53,043 nucleotides of DNA from Prosthecobacter sp. (GCA_017853885.1 JAFMIR010000028.1:1-53043); one strand, 5' to 3'. Numbered from the stretch's first letter, positions 17,807 to 27,338 are shown. Program-made: numbers and translations. Notes: generated by a model not told the origin, from the letters alone.

Positions 17807-20800
17807 TCAATGCACCTTCATAACCCCATTCATCACCATCCAGTGGCCAGGGAAGGTGCAAAGATATGGATACTCACCTTTTTTCTTTGGTGCGGTGAGG
17901 TGGATGACGAATTCGCCCTTCGGATTCGTCATGTCGGTATAAGCGATGACGTCGTCGCTGTCTGGGACATAGTGCTTGGCGAGGCCTTGGGGGTCGGTGA
18001 TCATGAGATTGCACTTCTCGCCAAGTTTTTGCAGTGAACCGGGTTTGGCGAGCAGCCAGTTGTGCGGCACGACATCGGGGTTCTTGAAGCAGATCGTGAG
18101 TTTTTCGCCCACTTTGGCCAAAAGCTGCTTTTGGACGAATTGCAGGCCCAAAGCAGCTTCGACGACGATTTCGCGTCCAGGCTCGCCTTTGGCCCAGGGG
18201 TTTGCTTTGGCGGGTTTCGACGCCTCGAGACCGATTTGCGCTGCGCGGTTCGCTTTGGCGATCTTCGTGTAGCCCGGGAAATCGGTGAAAGGCTGCGCCA
18301 GCGCATGAGCGGTGAGAAAGACATCATGCCCGCTGCTCAAACGAAGATGAATTTGGCTGGCAGGAATGATCTGTGGGATTTCGAGGAAAAGCGCCCTGCC
18401 GCTATCGAGCTTCTGCACGCTGCGCACCTCCAGAGGATCGTGACCCGGCGTGTCGGCATACTTCAAGGAGTACTCGGGCGATCCATATTGCGGCCCGTAT
18501 TTGTAGTTCCAGCACTGGGCGAAGCACGTCGCTGCATCCACGTCCTTCAATGCCTGATTGAAACGAATCAGCACGCCGTTGTCGCGAGCCTCAAAAGCCA
18601 CCGGCATCGCTTTGTCGCCGCCGGTGAAGCGCACACGCTGGAAGCAGCCATCCTTCGGCGTGTAACTGCCCCAGCCCTGCATGCCATTCACATACAAATG
18701 ACCGTCTTTTGGATTGAATCGCGCGCACTGTGGCCCCGAATCAAAATTCCCGCTGATCTTGACCGCCGCCCCCTGCCAAGTGCCATTTACCTGCTGCCGC
18801 ATGACAAGCCATGCGCTGCCACCGCCAGAGGATAGGTGGATAAGGTTGTTATCACCTTTGAGGGTGGCCCATTTCTCGCTGGTGATGAAAACTTGTGAAC
18901 TCGCTGAGTTGTCCTCGCCTCTCGGCATGTACATGAGCACCGGCTCTGGCGGTTTCCCATTTCGCGGGCCACCTGCGCCAAAGTGCGCACCTAGGTTTTG
19001 ATCGAGTTCGATCTGGCAAATGGAGCTAGCAGGTGTCCAATCTCCTTCCTGGACACTGGTAGTAACAAATCGCCCATCCGCAGAAACTCCTAAGCCGTTC
19101 GGATTCCGAAAGCCAGTGGCGAGGACTTGCAACATGGGCTTTCCAGCTCGCAAGTCTTCAATCCGGCACACCCCCTGATTGCCCGACGCGAAATACCATC
19201 GCCCCTGCTTGTCCACTTCCAGTCCGACAATAAAATCATGTCCGCCAGGCGAGGTCTGCATGAGATTCGTCACGCACTCATAAAAATCCGCTTCGTCATC
19301 GCTATTCAAATCTTGCAAACAGGTGATTTGATCGCGACCGAGCACATAGAGCTTGTCCTCGATGATTTTCAATCCCAGCGGCTGATGCAATCCGGTGGCG
19401 AACCGCTTCCAGCGAAGCTTCTCCAGATTGTTGTCGATGCCCTTCACGAGCCATACCTCGCCGGTCATTGTCGCGACCGCCGCGGTGCCATCGCTGAAGA
19501 AATCATGTGCCGTGATGAAGAACAGGGTGCCATGCGGATTCTCGAACGGGATCGTGATCCGATCCGTCGCGAAAGGCGCTTGCGTTCCAAGCTCTCCCTG
19601 GGTCTCAATCCATTGCGGCCATTGGGTGGCGGCTGGCTTCGGCAGTTCGGTCTCGCTGGTGATGATGGTGACTTCTTTGCCGCGACGGAACAGGCCCCGG
19701 TAGGTGCCAGAGAGCTTCTTCTTCTCTTTGGAGATCACTTTGCCATCCATTGGCGCTCCGGCCATGAAACCGTGTCGAGCATCATTGAGCTTGATGAAGC
19801 CGCCGGACCATTCGAGACGCCAAGCCATGCGTTCGGGGTCAAACACCGCAGACTTGTCCGCGAATCTCACGCAGATGCCCTTGGGCACGACGATGCCACT
19901 GCCCTTGAAGACGCCACAGAACAAGCTACCGAGATCACTCGTCGCCCAGCGATCGTCCTTCCAAGTCGTCTGGTCGTTTTGATTTCCCCAGTGCCCCTGT
20001 TTGCCGCCGTCCACTCCCGGGAAGGCGGGAATCAGCTCCGGTAATGGCTTCTGCCTCATGAAATGCAGTGCCTGCTTGCCGTAAAAGTCAAAGACACGCT
20101 CACGGTTGACGAACTCCTGCCAGTGCTGGTTGTCCTGCTTGTTCAGCGGCGGTAGCTCCGGTGTGAAAGCTGCGGCTTTGGGCGATGGCGGTGGTAGGAG
20201 CGACTCGATGTTGTCAAAGCTCCACAAGCCGATCGTGTTATCCATGCGCTGACGTGGTGATGTGGTTTTGCGCGGCTTCATCACCCCACGCGTGAGGCGC
20301 ACATCATCGAGAATGCCATCGCAGCCGATGCCGCCTTCGACGAGGCGACCCAACGCAAGGCCGCCTGGCTTCGGCATGCCTTGGAGCGGTTGCACGGTCT
20401 TCTCGAAGACTTGCTTACCGTCCACCCAGATCAAGACCGTGTTTTCATCGACACTCGCGAGCAAGTCGTGCCACTTGCCGTCGCACACATCGACTTTCGA
20501 ATCGAAATCGCCCCCACGTCCGGGCAAGTAGAGAGCCAGCGTGCCGCGACTCGTGTGTGTGTAGAGTTCCCAGTGGGTCGCCGAAGACTTCATCTCGGAT
20601 GCGACAAGGATGTTGTAGCCTCTTTTGCCATCCAGCTTCGCACGACACTCTACTGTGAAGGGCAGTTTCGCATACTCCGCATTTCCTTCCACGACCCAGC
20701 CGCCTTTGAGCGCCCTACCAAACTCTTCACGGATCGACGCCACCGTTTCCGCTTTGCCGAATTCTAAGTTCTCACCTCTGACATCTGACTTTTCCCTCCA

Positions 20801-21652
20801 TGTGCGATATGTCGGCTTCATGCCAGGCTTGGCGTCATCAAGCTGCGGTACGAGCCATTTCAAGCCGTCGAGATTGTCGAGCAGGCGGCCTTCCGCGTCC
20901 TCATTCGTGTGATTCAGAATGCCAATTGGGCCGCTGTAGCCACTGGCGCGGATCTGGCGCAGCACCTTCACATCCTGCGTTCCGACACCGAGCGGGAGGA
21001 TCTTGCGACCTTGGGTATCGCCTGCAATATCCATGCCATTGAGGTTGAGGCAGAGCAGCCAAGGCTTCATCGCTTCGAGCACCTTCGGCAGGCGTTCGAG
21101 ATGGCTGTGACCGTGATGCAGATTGTAAATAATGCCCACATTATCCGTGCCATGGTTCTTTTTTAGATACTCGCACACCGCGAGCATGTTCTCCGGTTCG
21201 CCACCCCAGCCGCCGTGATTGTAGATGCCGACTTGGCAGCCAATGGCTTTCGCCTTGGCCAAAATGGGCAGCAGCCCTTCCGCGGCAGATTTGACCTGGG
21301 TTTCCTGAGTGTCGCCGGTGCCCTTCATCATGATCCAAAGCTGCGGATGCAGTTTGTGTTTCTCAAACAATCTGAAAGCCTCGTCATGAGCCCCCCAGAA
21401 GGCAAAGAACTCAATGCCGTGTTTTTGATAAGCGAGGATCTCCCGCTCAAACTCAGGCACATGTTCCGCCCTCCAGTCATAGGCGATTTTTTTGATGCCC
21501 ATTTTCGCCACCATGGCCGCACGGTCTTCCGGTGAGCGTTTCTTCGCATCAAATGGCACAATGCACCAAGCAGCGAGATTTTGCTGGTCGAAGACATCGG
21601 CGGCTTGCAACGAAGCCGTGAGGCAGAAGAAGAGAAGAAGACGCGAGAGCAT
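17807..21652 (-). CDS. Secreted multidomain protein: TIM barrel - LamG - DUF6797 - beta-propeller - azurin
   Basis: A 1281-aa exported protein with a signal peptide (MLSRLLLFFCLTASLQA). Residues ~20-275 resemble a xylose-isomerase-like TIM barrel (IAYDWRAEHVPEFEREILAY, GIYNHGGWGGEPENML). Residues ~320-470 are LamG-like (KWHDLLASVDENTVLIWVDG, CDGILDDVRLTRG). Residues ~575-680 match DUF6797, and ~700-1030 form a beta-propeller like sorbosone dehydrogenases (ATGLHQPLGLKIIEDKLYVLG, TGFRNPNGLGV). Residues ~1155-1281 are an azurin/auracyanin domain with His1197 (PHNW), Cys1265, His1270 and Met1274 in CTFPGHWMVM, the type 1 copper set with azurin spacing. The start at 21652 follows the PmoA-like gene by 11 bp. 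It is probably a secreted sugar oxidase or electron-transfer protein; the substrate is unknown. Confidence 0.85.
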   Translation of the reverse strand: MLSRLLLFFCLTASLQAADVFDQQNLAAWCIVPFDAKKRSPEDRAAMVAKMGIKKIAYDWRAEHVPEFEREILAYQKHGIEFFAFWGAHDEAFRLFEKHKLHPQLWIMMKGTGDTQETQVKSAAEGLLPILAKAKAIGCQVGIYNHGGWGGEPENMLAVCEYLKKNHGTDNVGIIYNLHHGHSHLERLPKVLEAMKPWLLCLNLNGMDIAGDTQGRKILPLGVGTQDVKVLRQIRASGYSGPIGILNHTNEDAEGRLLDNLDGLKWLVPQLDDAKPGMKPTYRTWREKSDVRGENLEFGKAETVASIREEFGRALKGGWVVEGNAEYAKLPFTVECRAKLDGKRGYNILVASEMKSSATHWELYTHTSRGTLALYLPGRGGDFDSKVDVCDGKWHDLLASVDENTVLIWVDGKQVFEKTVQPLQGMPKPGGLALGRLVEGGIGCDGILDDVRLTRGVMKPRKTTSPRQRMDNTIGLWSFDNIESLLPPPSPKAAAFTPELPPLNKQDNQHWQEFVNRERVFDFYGKQALHFMRQKPLPELIPAFPGVDGGKQGHWGNQNDQTTWKDDRWATSDLGSLFCGVFKGSGIVVPKGICVRFADKSAVFDPERMAWRLEWSGGFIKLNDARHGFMAGAPMDGKVISKEKKKLSGTYRGLFRRGKEVTIITSETELPKPAATQWPQWIETQGELGTQAPFATDRITIPFENPHGTLFFITAHDFFSDGTAAVATMTGEVWLVKGIDNNLEKLRWKRFATGLHQPLGLKIIEDKLYVLGRDQITCLQDLNSDDEADFYECVTNLMQTSPGGHDFIVGLEVDKQGRWYFASGNQGVCRIEDLRAGKPMLQVLATGFRNPNGLGVSADGRFVTTSVQEGDWTPASSICQIELDQNLGAHFGAGGPRNGKPPEPVLMYMPRGEDNSASSQVFITSEKWATLKGDNNLIHLSSGGGSAWLVMRQQVNGTWQGAAVKISGNFDSGPQCARFNPKDGHLYVNGMQGWGSYTPKDGCFQRVRFTGGDKAMPVAFEARDNGVLIRFNQALKDVDAATCFAQCWNYKYGPQYGSPEYSLKYADTPGHDPLEVRSVQKLDSGRALFLEIPQIIPASQIHLRLSSGHDVFLTAHALAQPFTDFPGYTKIAKANRAAQIGLEASKPAKANPWAKGEPGREIVVEAALGLQFVQKQLLAKVGEKLTICFKNPDVVPHNWLLAKPGSLQKLGEKCNLMITDPQGLAKHYVPDSDDVIAYTDMTNPKGEFVIHLTAPKKKGEYPYLCTFPGHWMVMNGVMKVH

Positions 21653-21663
21653 GAAGGGGAGAT

Positions 21664-22629
21664 TTACTTGGTGTTCGAGTAGGTGTTCCATTGGGCCTCG
21701 ATCCAAATGGCATCAGGCACGGTATCAAAAACGAGGATGCGGTATTTCGAGACATACAGCTTCCCAGGCTCGATGGCCCAATCACCATCCTGCGACGGCG
21801 CAATGCAGAGCTGCGGGTTCTTCGGATTCAAGCGTAGGGACTGCGGGAAGCGGAAGTTCGATGGATGAATGAGGATCGCCATGCCCGTGGGCGCGCCATC
21901 GACATCGCCGCCGATGTGAACCCACTTTCCTTTTGTGGAGTCACCTTTGACACGGTCGTAGCCTTCGCTGGTGAGCATGGTGACGGCATCCACAGGATTC
22001 CAAGCGAGGTTTCCACGCACGCCGAGGCCGCCGTAGTGATACTTGGGCAATTTGAGCGGCTTGTCTCCTGCACAGGTCTGCTTGCTTGTGAGGTCGATGA
22101 TGTTCGCGAGCGTGCCGTCGAGTGTTTTTTGCGACACCTCGACCTCCCATGTCTCATTCAGCACTTTTTCGTCAGCGGCATGGTGATGATCGAGAAAGAG
22201 ATGCTTGCTGATGAAACCGCCAGCTTCCGCGCCGCCCCAGCTTTTCTCGAGCTTGTCGAAGCGCACCTCGGCAAGGATTTGATCGCTGCTTTTCTCTTTG
22301 CTGTCACCCTTGCCTTGATTCCAGAAGTCGGGATGTGAGTCACCAAACTCGGTCTTCGTCCATGCCATCCAGATGCCACGATGCCAGCGGTGATCCTCTG
22401 GATGATTTCCGGTGACCAATTTACCGCAAGGTGAGTAAATCGGATGCAAATGCGCGCCGTGTTTGAATACAGCGGGGACGCCTTCAGGTACATCACCAGC
22501 CTCCATTTGATAATCGCAGATGGCCTTGCCACCCGCTGTGAAGTGCAGCACCGCACCAGATTTATTGGCGACGATGTCGGCGGCGTGAACAGAAGCAATA
22601 GCGAATGAGAAGCAGATGAATCTTTTCAT
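21664..22629 (-). CDS. Secreted PmoA-like (DUF6807) protein
   Basis: A 321-aa protein with a signal peptide (MKRFICFSFAIASVHA) and the DUF6807 core once labelled 'methane oxygenase PmoA': HPIYSPCGKLVTGNHPEDHRWHRGIWMAW, LDHHHAADEKVLNETWEV, KYHYGGLGVRG. The label is misleading; it is not particulate methane monooxygenase, which is a membrane protein. The many conserved His residues could bind metal or sugar. In Verrucomicrobiota and Planctomycetota such proteins sit in carbohydrate-catabolism clusters. It is the middle gene between the amidohydrolase (22 bp upstream) and the copper fusion (11 bp downstream). Confidence 0.85.
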   Translation of the reverse strand: MKRFICFSFAIASVHAADIVANKSGAVLHFTAGGKAICDYQMEAGDVPEGVPAVFKHGAHLHPIYSPCGKLVTGNHPEDHRWHRGIWMAWTKTEFGDSHPDFWNQGKGDSKEKSSDQILAEVRFDKLEKSWGGAEAGGFISKHLFLDHHHAADEKVLNETWEVEVSQKTLDGTLANIIDLTSKQTCAGDKPLKLPKYHYGGLGVRGNLAWNPVDAVTMLTSEGYDRVKGDSTKGKWVHIGGDVDGAPTGMAILIHPSNFRFPQSLRLNPKNPQLCIAPSQDGDWAIEPGKLYVSKYRILVFDTVPDAIWIEAQWNTYSNTK

Positions 22630-22651
22630 GGCGATGGAACGAGCAAGGCTC

Positions 22652-23926
22652 TCACAAAATCGCAGGCTTCAGCAGCGTTCCGGCTTTGACCACGCCGCCT
22701 TGCATCACCGCGAGGAGCTTGCTGCGGTCTTCGAGGAGGCTGATGTTCTTCATCACGTCGCCATCCACGACGAGCACATCGGCGAGCTTGCCCTTTTCCA
22801 GCGAGCCGAGCTCGTGGGCGCGGCCCATGATCTTGGCACCACCGAGCGTGGCGCACTTGAGGGTGTCGAGCACGCTGAATCCGACGTAGTTCACGAAGAA
22901 GGTCAACTCCTGCGCGTAGGTGCCGTGCGGCGTCCAGCCGAAGCCGTAATCACCGCCGAGGCCAATCGTGCCGCCGGCTTTCAGCACCTTACGGCAGCTT
23001 TCGGCGCCACCTTCGAGTGTTTCTTGATGCCCGTCGATCACGCGCTGAGACAATCCGAATTCCTTGCCACGCTGAACACTCCACAGCTCAAAACCAAGGC
23101 CCGGACACATCGGCACGTTGCGCTTCAGCAGAAGATCGAGGCACTCGTCGTCCATGAAGGTGCCGTGCTCAATGCAGTCATAGCCGGCCTTCAGCGCGTT
23201 TTTGATGCCTTCGGTGGCGCGACAGTGACCGGTGACCTTGAGGCCGTGATTGTGCGCCGTTTGTACGACGGCATGCATTTCATCAAAGGTCATGCAGAGT
23301 GTGTGGTGGTCGTTGATGTCTGGCGAGGCTGCGTCGCCGGTGGGGTAGGTCTTCACCCACTCAATACCGTCTTTGACTAGCTTGCGGACCGCAGAGCGGG
23401 CATCGTCAGGGCCGTTGACTATGAAGACAATGCCCTCCATGCCGATTTTTCGGTAGTCGGGATTCCAGTCCATCAAACCACCAGCGCCACAGATCTCACG
23501 CCCGCTGGCGCTGAGGCGTGGTCCAAGGATCATGTCCTCCTCGATGGCCTTTTTCATCCAGACGTCAATGTTGTGCAAACAGCCGCCGCTTCGGGCACTG
23601 GTGTAGCCGCACTCAAGCGCGGTCTTCGCGTTCACCGCAGATTGGAGAGTAACATATTCGACAGGATACTTGATGTCGAGGTCCTGAAGCTCGGTGACAT
23701 TGAAATAAGTAAGATGAATGTGTGCTTCAATAAGACCCGGCATAATCGTGCCGCCTCTTGCGTCGATGTGTTGCGCTTCAGCCATACGCGGGGCTTCGGC
23801 AGCCGGCCCCACATAGTCAATGAGCCCGTCTTTGATGATGACGGCAGCGTTGGGGACAGGCTGCGTGCCCGTGCCGTCGATGAGCTGTCCATTGTTGATG
23901 AGGGTTATGCCGGTGGAGTTTTTCAT
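22652..23926 (-). CDS. Amidohydrolase-superfamily metal-dependent hydrolase
   Basis: A 424-aa TIM-barrel hydrolase of the imidazolonepropionase/prolidase-like subgroup. An N-terminal beta-sandwich (LINNGQLIDGTGTQPV) leads into the metal motif LIEAHIHLTYF (His69, His71); further ligands lie in GHCRATEGIKNALKAGYDCIEHG and in LGGDYGFGWTPHGTYAQEL. The C-terminal KATLGGAKIMGRAHELGSLEKGKLADVLVVDGD is the family hallmark. The start at 23926 (MKNSTGITL) removes a 16-residue unmatched extension. There is no signal peptide. It opens a three-gene unit with the PmoA-like and copper-fusion genes, downstream of an AraC regulator. The amide or ester cleaved is not known. Confidence 0.88.
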   Translation of the reverse strand: MKNSTGITLINNGQLIDGTGTQPVPNAAVIIKDGLIDYVGPAAEAPRMAEAQHIDARGGTIMPGLIEAHIHLTYFNVTELQDLDIKYPVEYVTLQSAVNAKTALECGYTSARSGGCLHNIDVWMKKAIEEDMILGPRLSASGREICGAGGLMDWNPDYRKIGMEGIVFIVNGPDDARSAVRKLVKDGIEWVKTYPTGDAASPDINDHHTLCMTFDEMHAVVQTAHNHGLKVTGHCRATEGIKNALKAGYDCIEHGTFMDDECLDLLLKRNVPMCPGLGFELWSVQRGKEFGLSQRVIDGHQETLEGGAESCRKVLKAGGTIGLGGDYGFGWTPHGTYAQELTFFVNYVGFSVLDTLKCATLGGAKIMGRAHELGSLEKGKLADVLVVDGDVMKNISLLEDRSKLLAVMQGGVVKAGTLLKPAIL

Positions 23927-24070
23927 AAAGAAATCAGGTGGCCTGTTAGGATATTCAGAACAGGATGAAGGCATGCTTGAGCATCTGTCTCGTCAATCAC
24001 TAACACGAGCGAAGACTAGGTTCTTGATGCAATGCGTCTGATACTTGTCTTGGAGCGGCAAAATGGGGTA

Positions 24071-24796
24071 TCAATGACGATAATGCATCCGGTAGTCTCC
24101 AGGTGTGCGGCCAAGATGGCGGCGAAACTCGTGGTTGAAATGGCTTTGGTCGGCAAATCCGCTCTCGACAGCCACCTCAGCCAACGGCAAATCCGAATAG
24201 ATGAGCAGACGGCACGCCATGCGAACACGCAACCTACGAATGTAAGCCTGCGGTGTCATTTGATAGGCGATTTTGAATCTGCGCTCGAAAGCCCGGACGG
24301 AAAGCCCCGAAGCCTTGGCCAGTTCTTCGTTGCCAAGGTTTTTTTGATAGTGATCCCGGATGTGGCTCAGCACCCGGTCAAAGTTTGAGAGAGTGGAAGC
24401 TGTGCTTTTAGGGGGATCCATCCATCGGGTGGTTCCTGTGCTTCCGATCACGCGGTCTTTTTCATCGCGTAAAGGGAGCTTGTTGGTGACGCTCCAGCGC
24501 GGCGCTTCAGACGTACCGCCGACCAACTCGATGCGATTGACCACGCGGTGACCTTTGACCACCTGATCGTCATCGAGCCAGAACTGATCGGCGAGGAAAG
24601 GTGGAGAAAAATCGTAGTCTGTTTTGCCCAAGATTTGCCCAACTCCTTCCAATTGATAGTTCAGTAGCAAGGCTCGGTTGGCATGAAGGTAGCGATTTTT
24701 CAGGTCTTTAATCCAAAACTGAACGTCATCGAGCGGCTCGAAAAGCTCCACCAGTTGCCATGCACTGGAGGTGTTGAGGGCGAGGAGTTCTTTCAT
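24071..24796 (-). CDS. PAS-AraC family transcriptional regulator
   Basis: A 241-aa regulator. The N-terminal ~125 residues form a PAS-like sensor (FEPLDDVQFWIKDLKNRYLHANRALL, TDYDFSPPFLADQFWLDDDQVV, GTTRWMDP), and the C-terminal ~100 residues are a double helix-turn-helix AraC domain (NEELAKASGLSVRAFERRFK, LAEVAVESGFADQSHFNHEFRRHLGRTPGDYR). It lies immediately upstream of, and in the same direction as, the amidohydrolase-PmoA-azurin unit, with 144 bp between, so it is the obvious candidate regulator of that unit. The ligand sensed by the PAS domain cannot be deduced. Confidence 0.92.
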   Translation of the reverse strand: MKELLALNTSSAWQLVELFEPLDDVQFWIKDLKNRYLHANRALLLNYQLEGVGQILGKTDYDFSPPFLADQFWLDDDQVVKGHRVVNRIELVGGTSEAPRWSVTNKLPLRDEKDRVIGSTGTTRWMDPPKSTASTLSNFDRVLSHIRDHYQKNLGNEELAKASGLSVRAFERRFKIAYQMTPQAYIRRLRVRMACRLLIYSDLPLAEVAVESGFADQSHFNHEFRRHLGRTPGDYRMHYRH

Positions 24797-25253
24797 GTCC
24801 TGATTTCCGGTTCAGTCAGTTCCTTGAGCTATAAACTTCATTCGAACTTCATCTGCAGCCGATCTTGCTGCACAGCTGTTTGCGCAGCGTACTGTTGCCA
24901 GAAGCTTAGCGAGGCTTGTCTTCTGATTGAGGCGCCCCCCAATCTGCCGATGCAACACATGCTGGGCACGAGGAACGCAAGGGTGGTGAATCGGCGCGAC
25001 ATGACTTGGGTGTTTGGAACTCGAAGAAGACGGCTGAACACAAGGTCTCCTTATGCATACGGTGCAATCAGTCCCTTTTCATGCTTGGGATGAGTGCCTG
25101 CCAAGAACGTGAATCTCCTTGACGCTCGGGTCTGCAAGCAAAAGAGGCGGGCGTAGGCTGGTAGGCATGCACAAGGTGCTCCGCTCATGCTGGACACAAT
25201 CTTTGTCGCCGTTTCATCTGAAAGGCTGATCGGGCGCTTTTTACAATGGAGTT
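24797..25253. other. Gene-free stretch upstream of the AraC regulator
   Basis: A 457-bp stretch on the upstream side of the AraC gene and downstream of the beta-CASP nuclease gene. It must hold the araC-type promoter. Short open frames occur on both strands, but none has a recognisable domain, a convincing ribosome-binding site or family-like composition. I see no repeat or clear operator in it. Confidence 0.5.
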
Positions 25254-26609
25254 CTACCACAGTTCCACGGCTTGGTGGGTATCTGGGCGGATGATCTCGG
25301 TTGCGGGCAGGGTGTCGCGGAAACGGTTGATGAACCAGTTTTGAGCTGGCTCTTCGCCATGGACGAGAAGAATTTTTTTGGGCTTCACTTTCTCCGCGTA
25401 TTCGGCGAGCTGCTCACGGGTGGCATGAGCGCTGAGATCAAAGCTTTCCACTCGGCAGCGCAAGGGCACCGGCGGCAGATCGCGAGCCAGCTTGATCATG
25501 TCGCCCTCCTTCGCGGTGCGTATCTTATAGCCGGGCGATTCTGGATCCGTGTAACCGACAAAGCAGATGGCATTGCGAGGATTGTCGAGAAACTTCCAAG
25601 CAAACTGATTGCTCGCCGTGTGTTCGGTCATCATGCCGCTGGAGAGCGTGTAAAGGCAACGTGCGTTCGCGGTGAGTTCGGTGCGGCCGCGTTTGCGTGG
25701 GGTGAGCATCTTGATGTCCTCCAAGATGCGGAAGCCGGGATAGCTTCGGCGGCTGCGCGAGGCATAATGATCGTAGAGCACGGTGATCTTCGTGCTAAGG
25801 CCTCCCATGAAGATCGGGCACTCCGGCACGAGGCCTTCTTCATGCAGTTCATGGAGCATCATCATGACCTCCTGTGTCTTGCCGAGGGCGAAGACGGGAA
25901 TGAGCACCGCCCCCCCTGCATCATGTGTATCACGAATGACGGATGCTAGGCGCTCTTTTTCGCCTTTCCGGCTGTGGCCTTCGGGGCGTGCGTGTTCGCC
26001 ACGAGTGCTCTCCATGATCAACACATCAATTCCACTGGTAGGAAAGTCTGCGGCGCGGCAGATGGTTTGATGCTCGAAATTGACATCGCCAGTGTAAAAC
26101 AGTGTGCTGGAACCCTCTCGGATCAGCACGCCCGTGGAACCTAGGATGTGGCCCGCATCAAACATTGTCGCCTCCCACTCGGTGTCTGGTACGGTGAAGG
26201 CGCGATCGATATCGCGGTAGATCCAGTTCCTGCGGATGCCGTCGAGTTCCCGGTGGGTGAACAGCGGGTACTCATGGATGTTTTCCTCCTCACGCTGCTT
26301 TGTCATCACATTGACGGAGTTGTGCAGCATCGCGTTGCTAAGTTCGCCGGTGACCTCCGTCATGAGCACTGGCGTTTCTTCTTGCTGGCGCTGAAGCAGC
26401 GGCAGCGAGCCGATGTGGTCGTGATGGGCGTGCGTGATGAAAATGGCATTGGCCGAGTGATCGGGCAGGGGGCCAAAATCTGGCGTGGCCGCATGCCCTG
26501 CTAGCTTTGGGTGCATGCCGGAGTCCAAAACGACGCGCTGGTCTCCAGATTCGAGGAGGTAGCAGTTGGCGCCGATTTCACGACGACGGGTTAGATTGCG
26601 GAAACGCAT
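25254..26609 (-). CDS. MBL-fold beta-CASP RNA-processing nuclease
   Basis: A 451-aa metallo-beta-lactamase-fold nuclease of the CPSF73/TTHA0252-like group. Zinc motif 2 is THAHHDHIG, later ligands fall in AGHILGSTGVLI and YTGDVNF, and the beta-CASP insert (GAVLIPVFALGKTQEVMMMLHEL, MGGLSTKITVLYDHYA, LSSGMMTEHTASNQF) is followed by the RMMBL segment (SFDLSAHATREQL, KKILLVHGE). The expected role is endo- or exonucleolytic processing of RNA. The start at 26609 (MRFRNLTRRREIG) is where homology begins; the frame is open to 26717. It is divergent from bcp with ~120 bp between the two starts. Confidence 0.9.
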   Translation of the reverse strand: MRFRNLTRRREIGANCYLLESGDQRVVLDSGMHPKLAGHAATPDFGPLPDHSANAIFITHAHHDHIGSLPLLQRQQEETPVLMTEVTGELSNAMLHNSVNVMTKQREEENIHEYPLFTHRELDGIRRNWIYRDIDRAFTVPDTEWEATMFDAGHILGSTGVLIREGSSTLFYTGDVNFEHQTICRAADFPTSGIDVLIMESTRGEHARPEGHSRKGEKERLASVIRDTHDAGGAVLIPVFALGKTQEVMMMLHELHEEGLVPECPIFMGGLSTKITVLYDHYASRSRRSYPGFRILEDIKMLTPRKRGRTELTANARCLYTLSSGMMTEHTASNQFAWKFLDNPRNAICFVGYTDPESPGYKIRTAKEGDMIKLARDLPPVPLRCRVESFDLSAHATREQLAEYAEKVKPKKILLVHGEEPAQNWFINRFRDTLPATEIIRPDTHQAVELW

Positions 26610-26731
26610 GCAAAAGAGAGGGCAAAGGCGGAAAAGGGTCGCGACACTAGGCCCGGAATACCAAGTCGCAATCACGAGCTGCATCTGTGCCGTTTGACGT
26701 GGCGTAAGTGCAGCCATCCCTATTCCCAGCC

Positions 26732-27202
26732 ATGAGCAAACCCGCCCTCAAGTCCTCCGCCCCCGATTTCACCGCCTCGGTCACCGGCGGCGATTACGCC
26801 TCTGGCAGCACCGTACGCCTCAAAGACCTCCGCGGAAAGCCTGTCGTGCTCTACTTTTACCCGAAGGACGACACGCCCGGCTGCACAAAGCAGGCCTGCG
26901 CCCTGCGGGACTCGTGGGCGGCTCTCAAAAAGAAGGCTCTGCTCCTTGGCGTGAGCCCGGACCCAGTCAAAAAGCACGACAGTTTCATCAACAAATACGA
27001 GCTCCCCTTTCCGCTCATCGCCGATGAGGGCCACTCCATTGCCGAGGCCTACGGCGTATGGGTTGAAAAGAGTCTCTATGGTCGCAAATACATGGGCATG
27101 GAGCGCAGCACTTTCGTCATCGACGCCGCGGGAAAAATCAGCGCCATTCTCGAAAAAGTGAAACCGGAGGAGCACCTCGAGCAGCTTTTAGAAGCGCTCT
27201 GA
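26732..27202 (+). CDS. bcp: Thiol peroxidase, Bcp/PrxQ family
   Basis: A 156-aa peroxiredoxin that reduces hydrogen peroxide and organic peroxides. The peroxidatic Cys51 lies in [14 protein letters not shown] and the resolving Cys56 five residues later, which is the atypical 2-Cys arrangement of PrxQ. The C-terminal [22 protein letters not shown] is typical. The ATG at 26732 ([13 protein letters not shown]) matches the family start; an ATG-type start at 26708 would add 8 residues. Electrons would come from thioredoxin. The gene is followed by recA with its own promoter and SOS box. Confidence 0.93.
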   Translation: MSKPALKSSAPDFTASVTGGDYASGSTVRLKDLRGKPVVLYFYPKDDTPGCTKQACALRDSWAALKKKALLLGVSPDPVKKHDSFINKYELPFPLIADEGHSIAEAYGVWVEKSLYGRKYMGMERSTFVIDAAGKISAILEKVKPEEHLEQLLEAL

Positions 27203-27295
27203 AAAGGCTCGGCAGGACGTGATGGGGGGGCTTTTGGGCAGAAATATCTGTTCCAGCGGTAAAAAGCCTTTACGACATCCGAAAAATGCGTTTTC

Positions 27296-27309
27296 TGTTC
27301 TTGCGAACA
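27296..27309 (+). promoter_or_regulatory. LexA-type SOS box upstream of recA
   Basis: The sequence TGTTCTTGCGAACA is a perfect inverted repeat (TGTTC-N4-GAACA), extending one base further on each side (C...G at 27295 and 27310). It ends 29 bp before the recA start. It matches the LexA-binding motif described for Verrucomicrobia. A half site TGTTC also occurs at 27249-27253, without a matching second half. Repression of recA by LexA, relieved on DNA damage, is the expected role. Confidence 0.85.
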
Positions 27310-27338
27310 GCATTTTTAACTACACAACAACGACGATC

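Noticed and set aside
21664..22629. Methane monooxygenase subunit, suggested by the name PmoA
   Set aside because: The protein is soluble and secreted, with DUF6807 motifs; it has none of the membrane helices of particulate methane monooxygenase.
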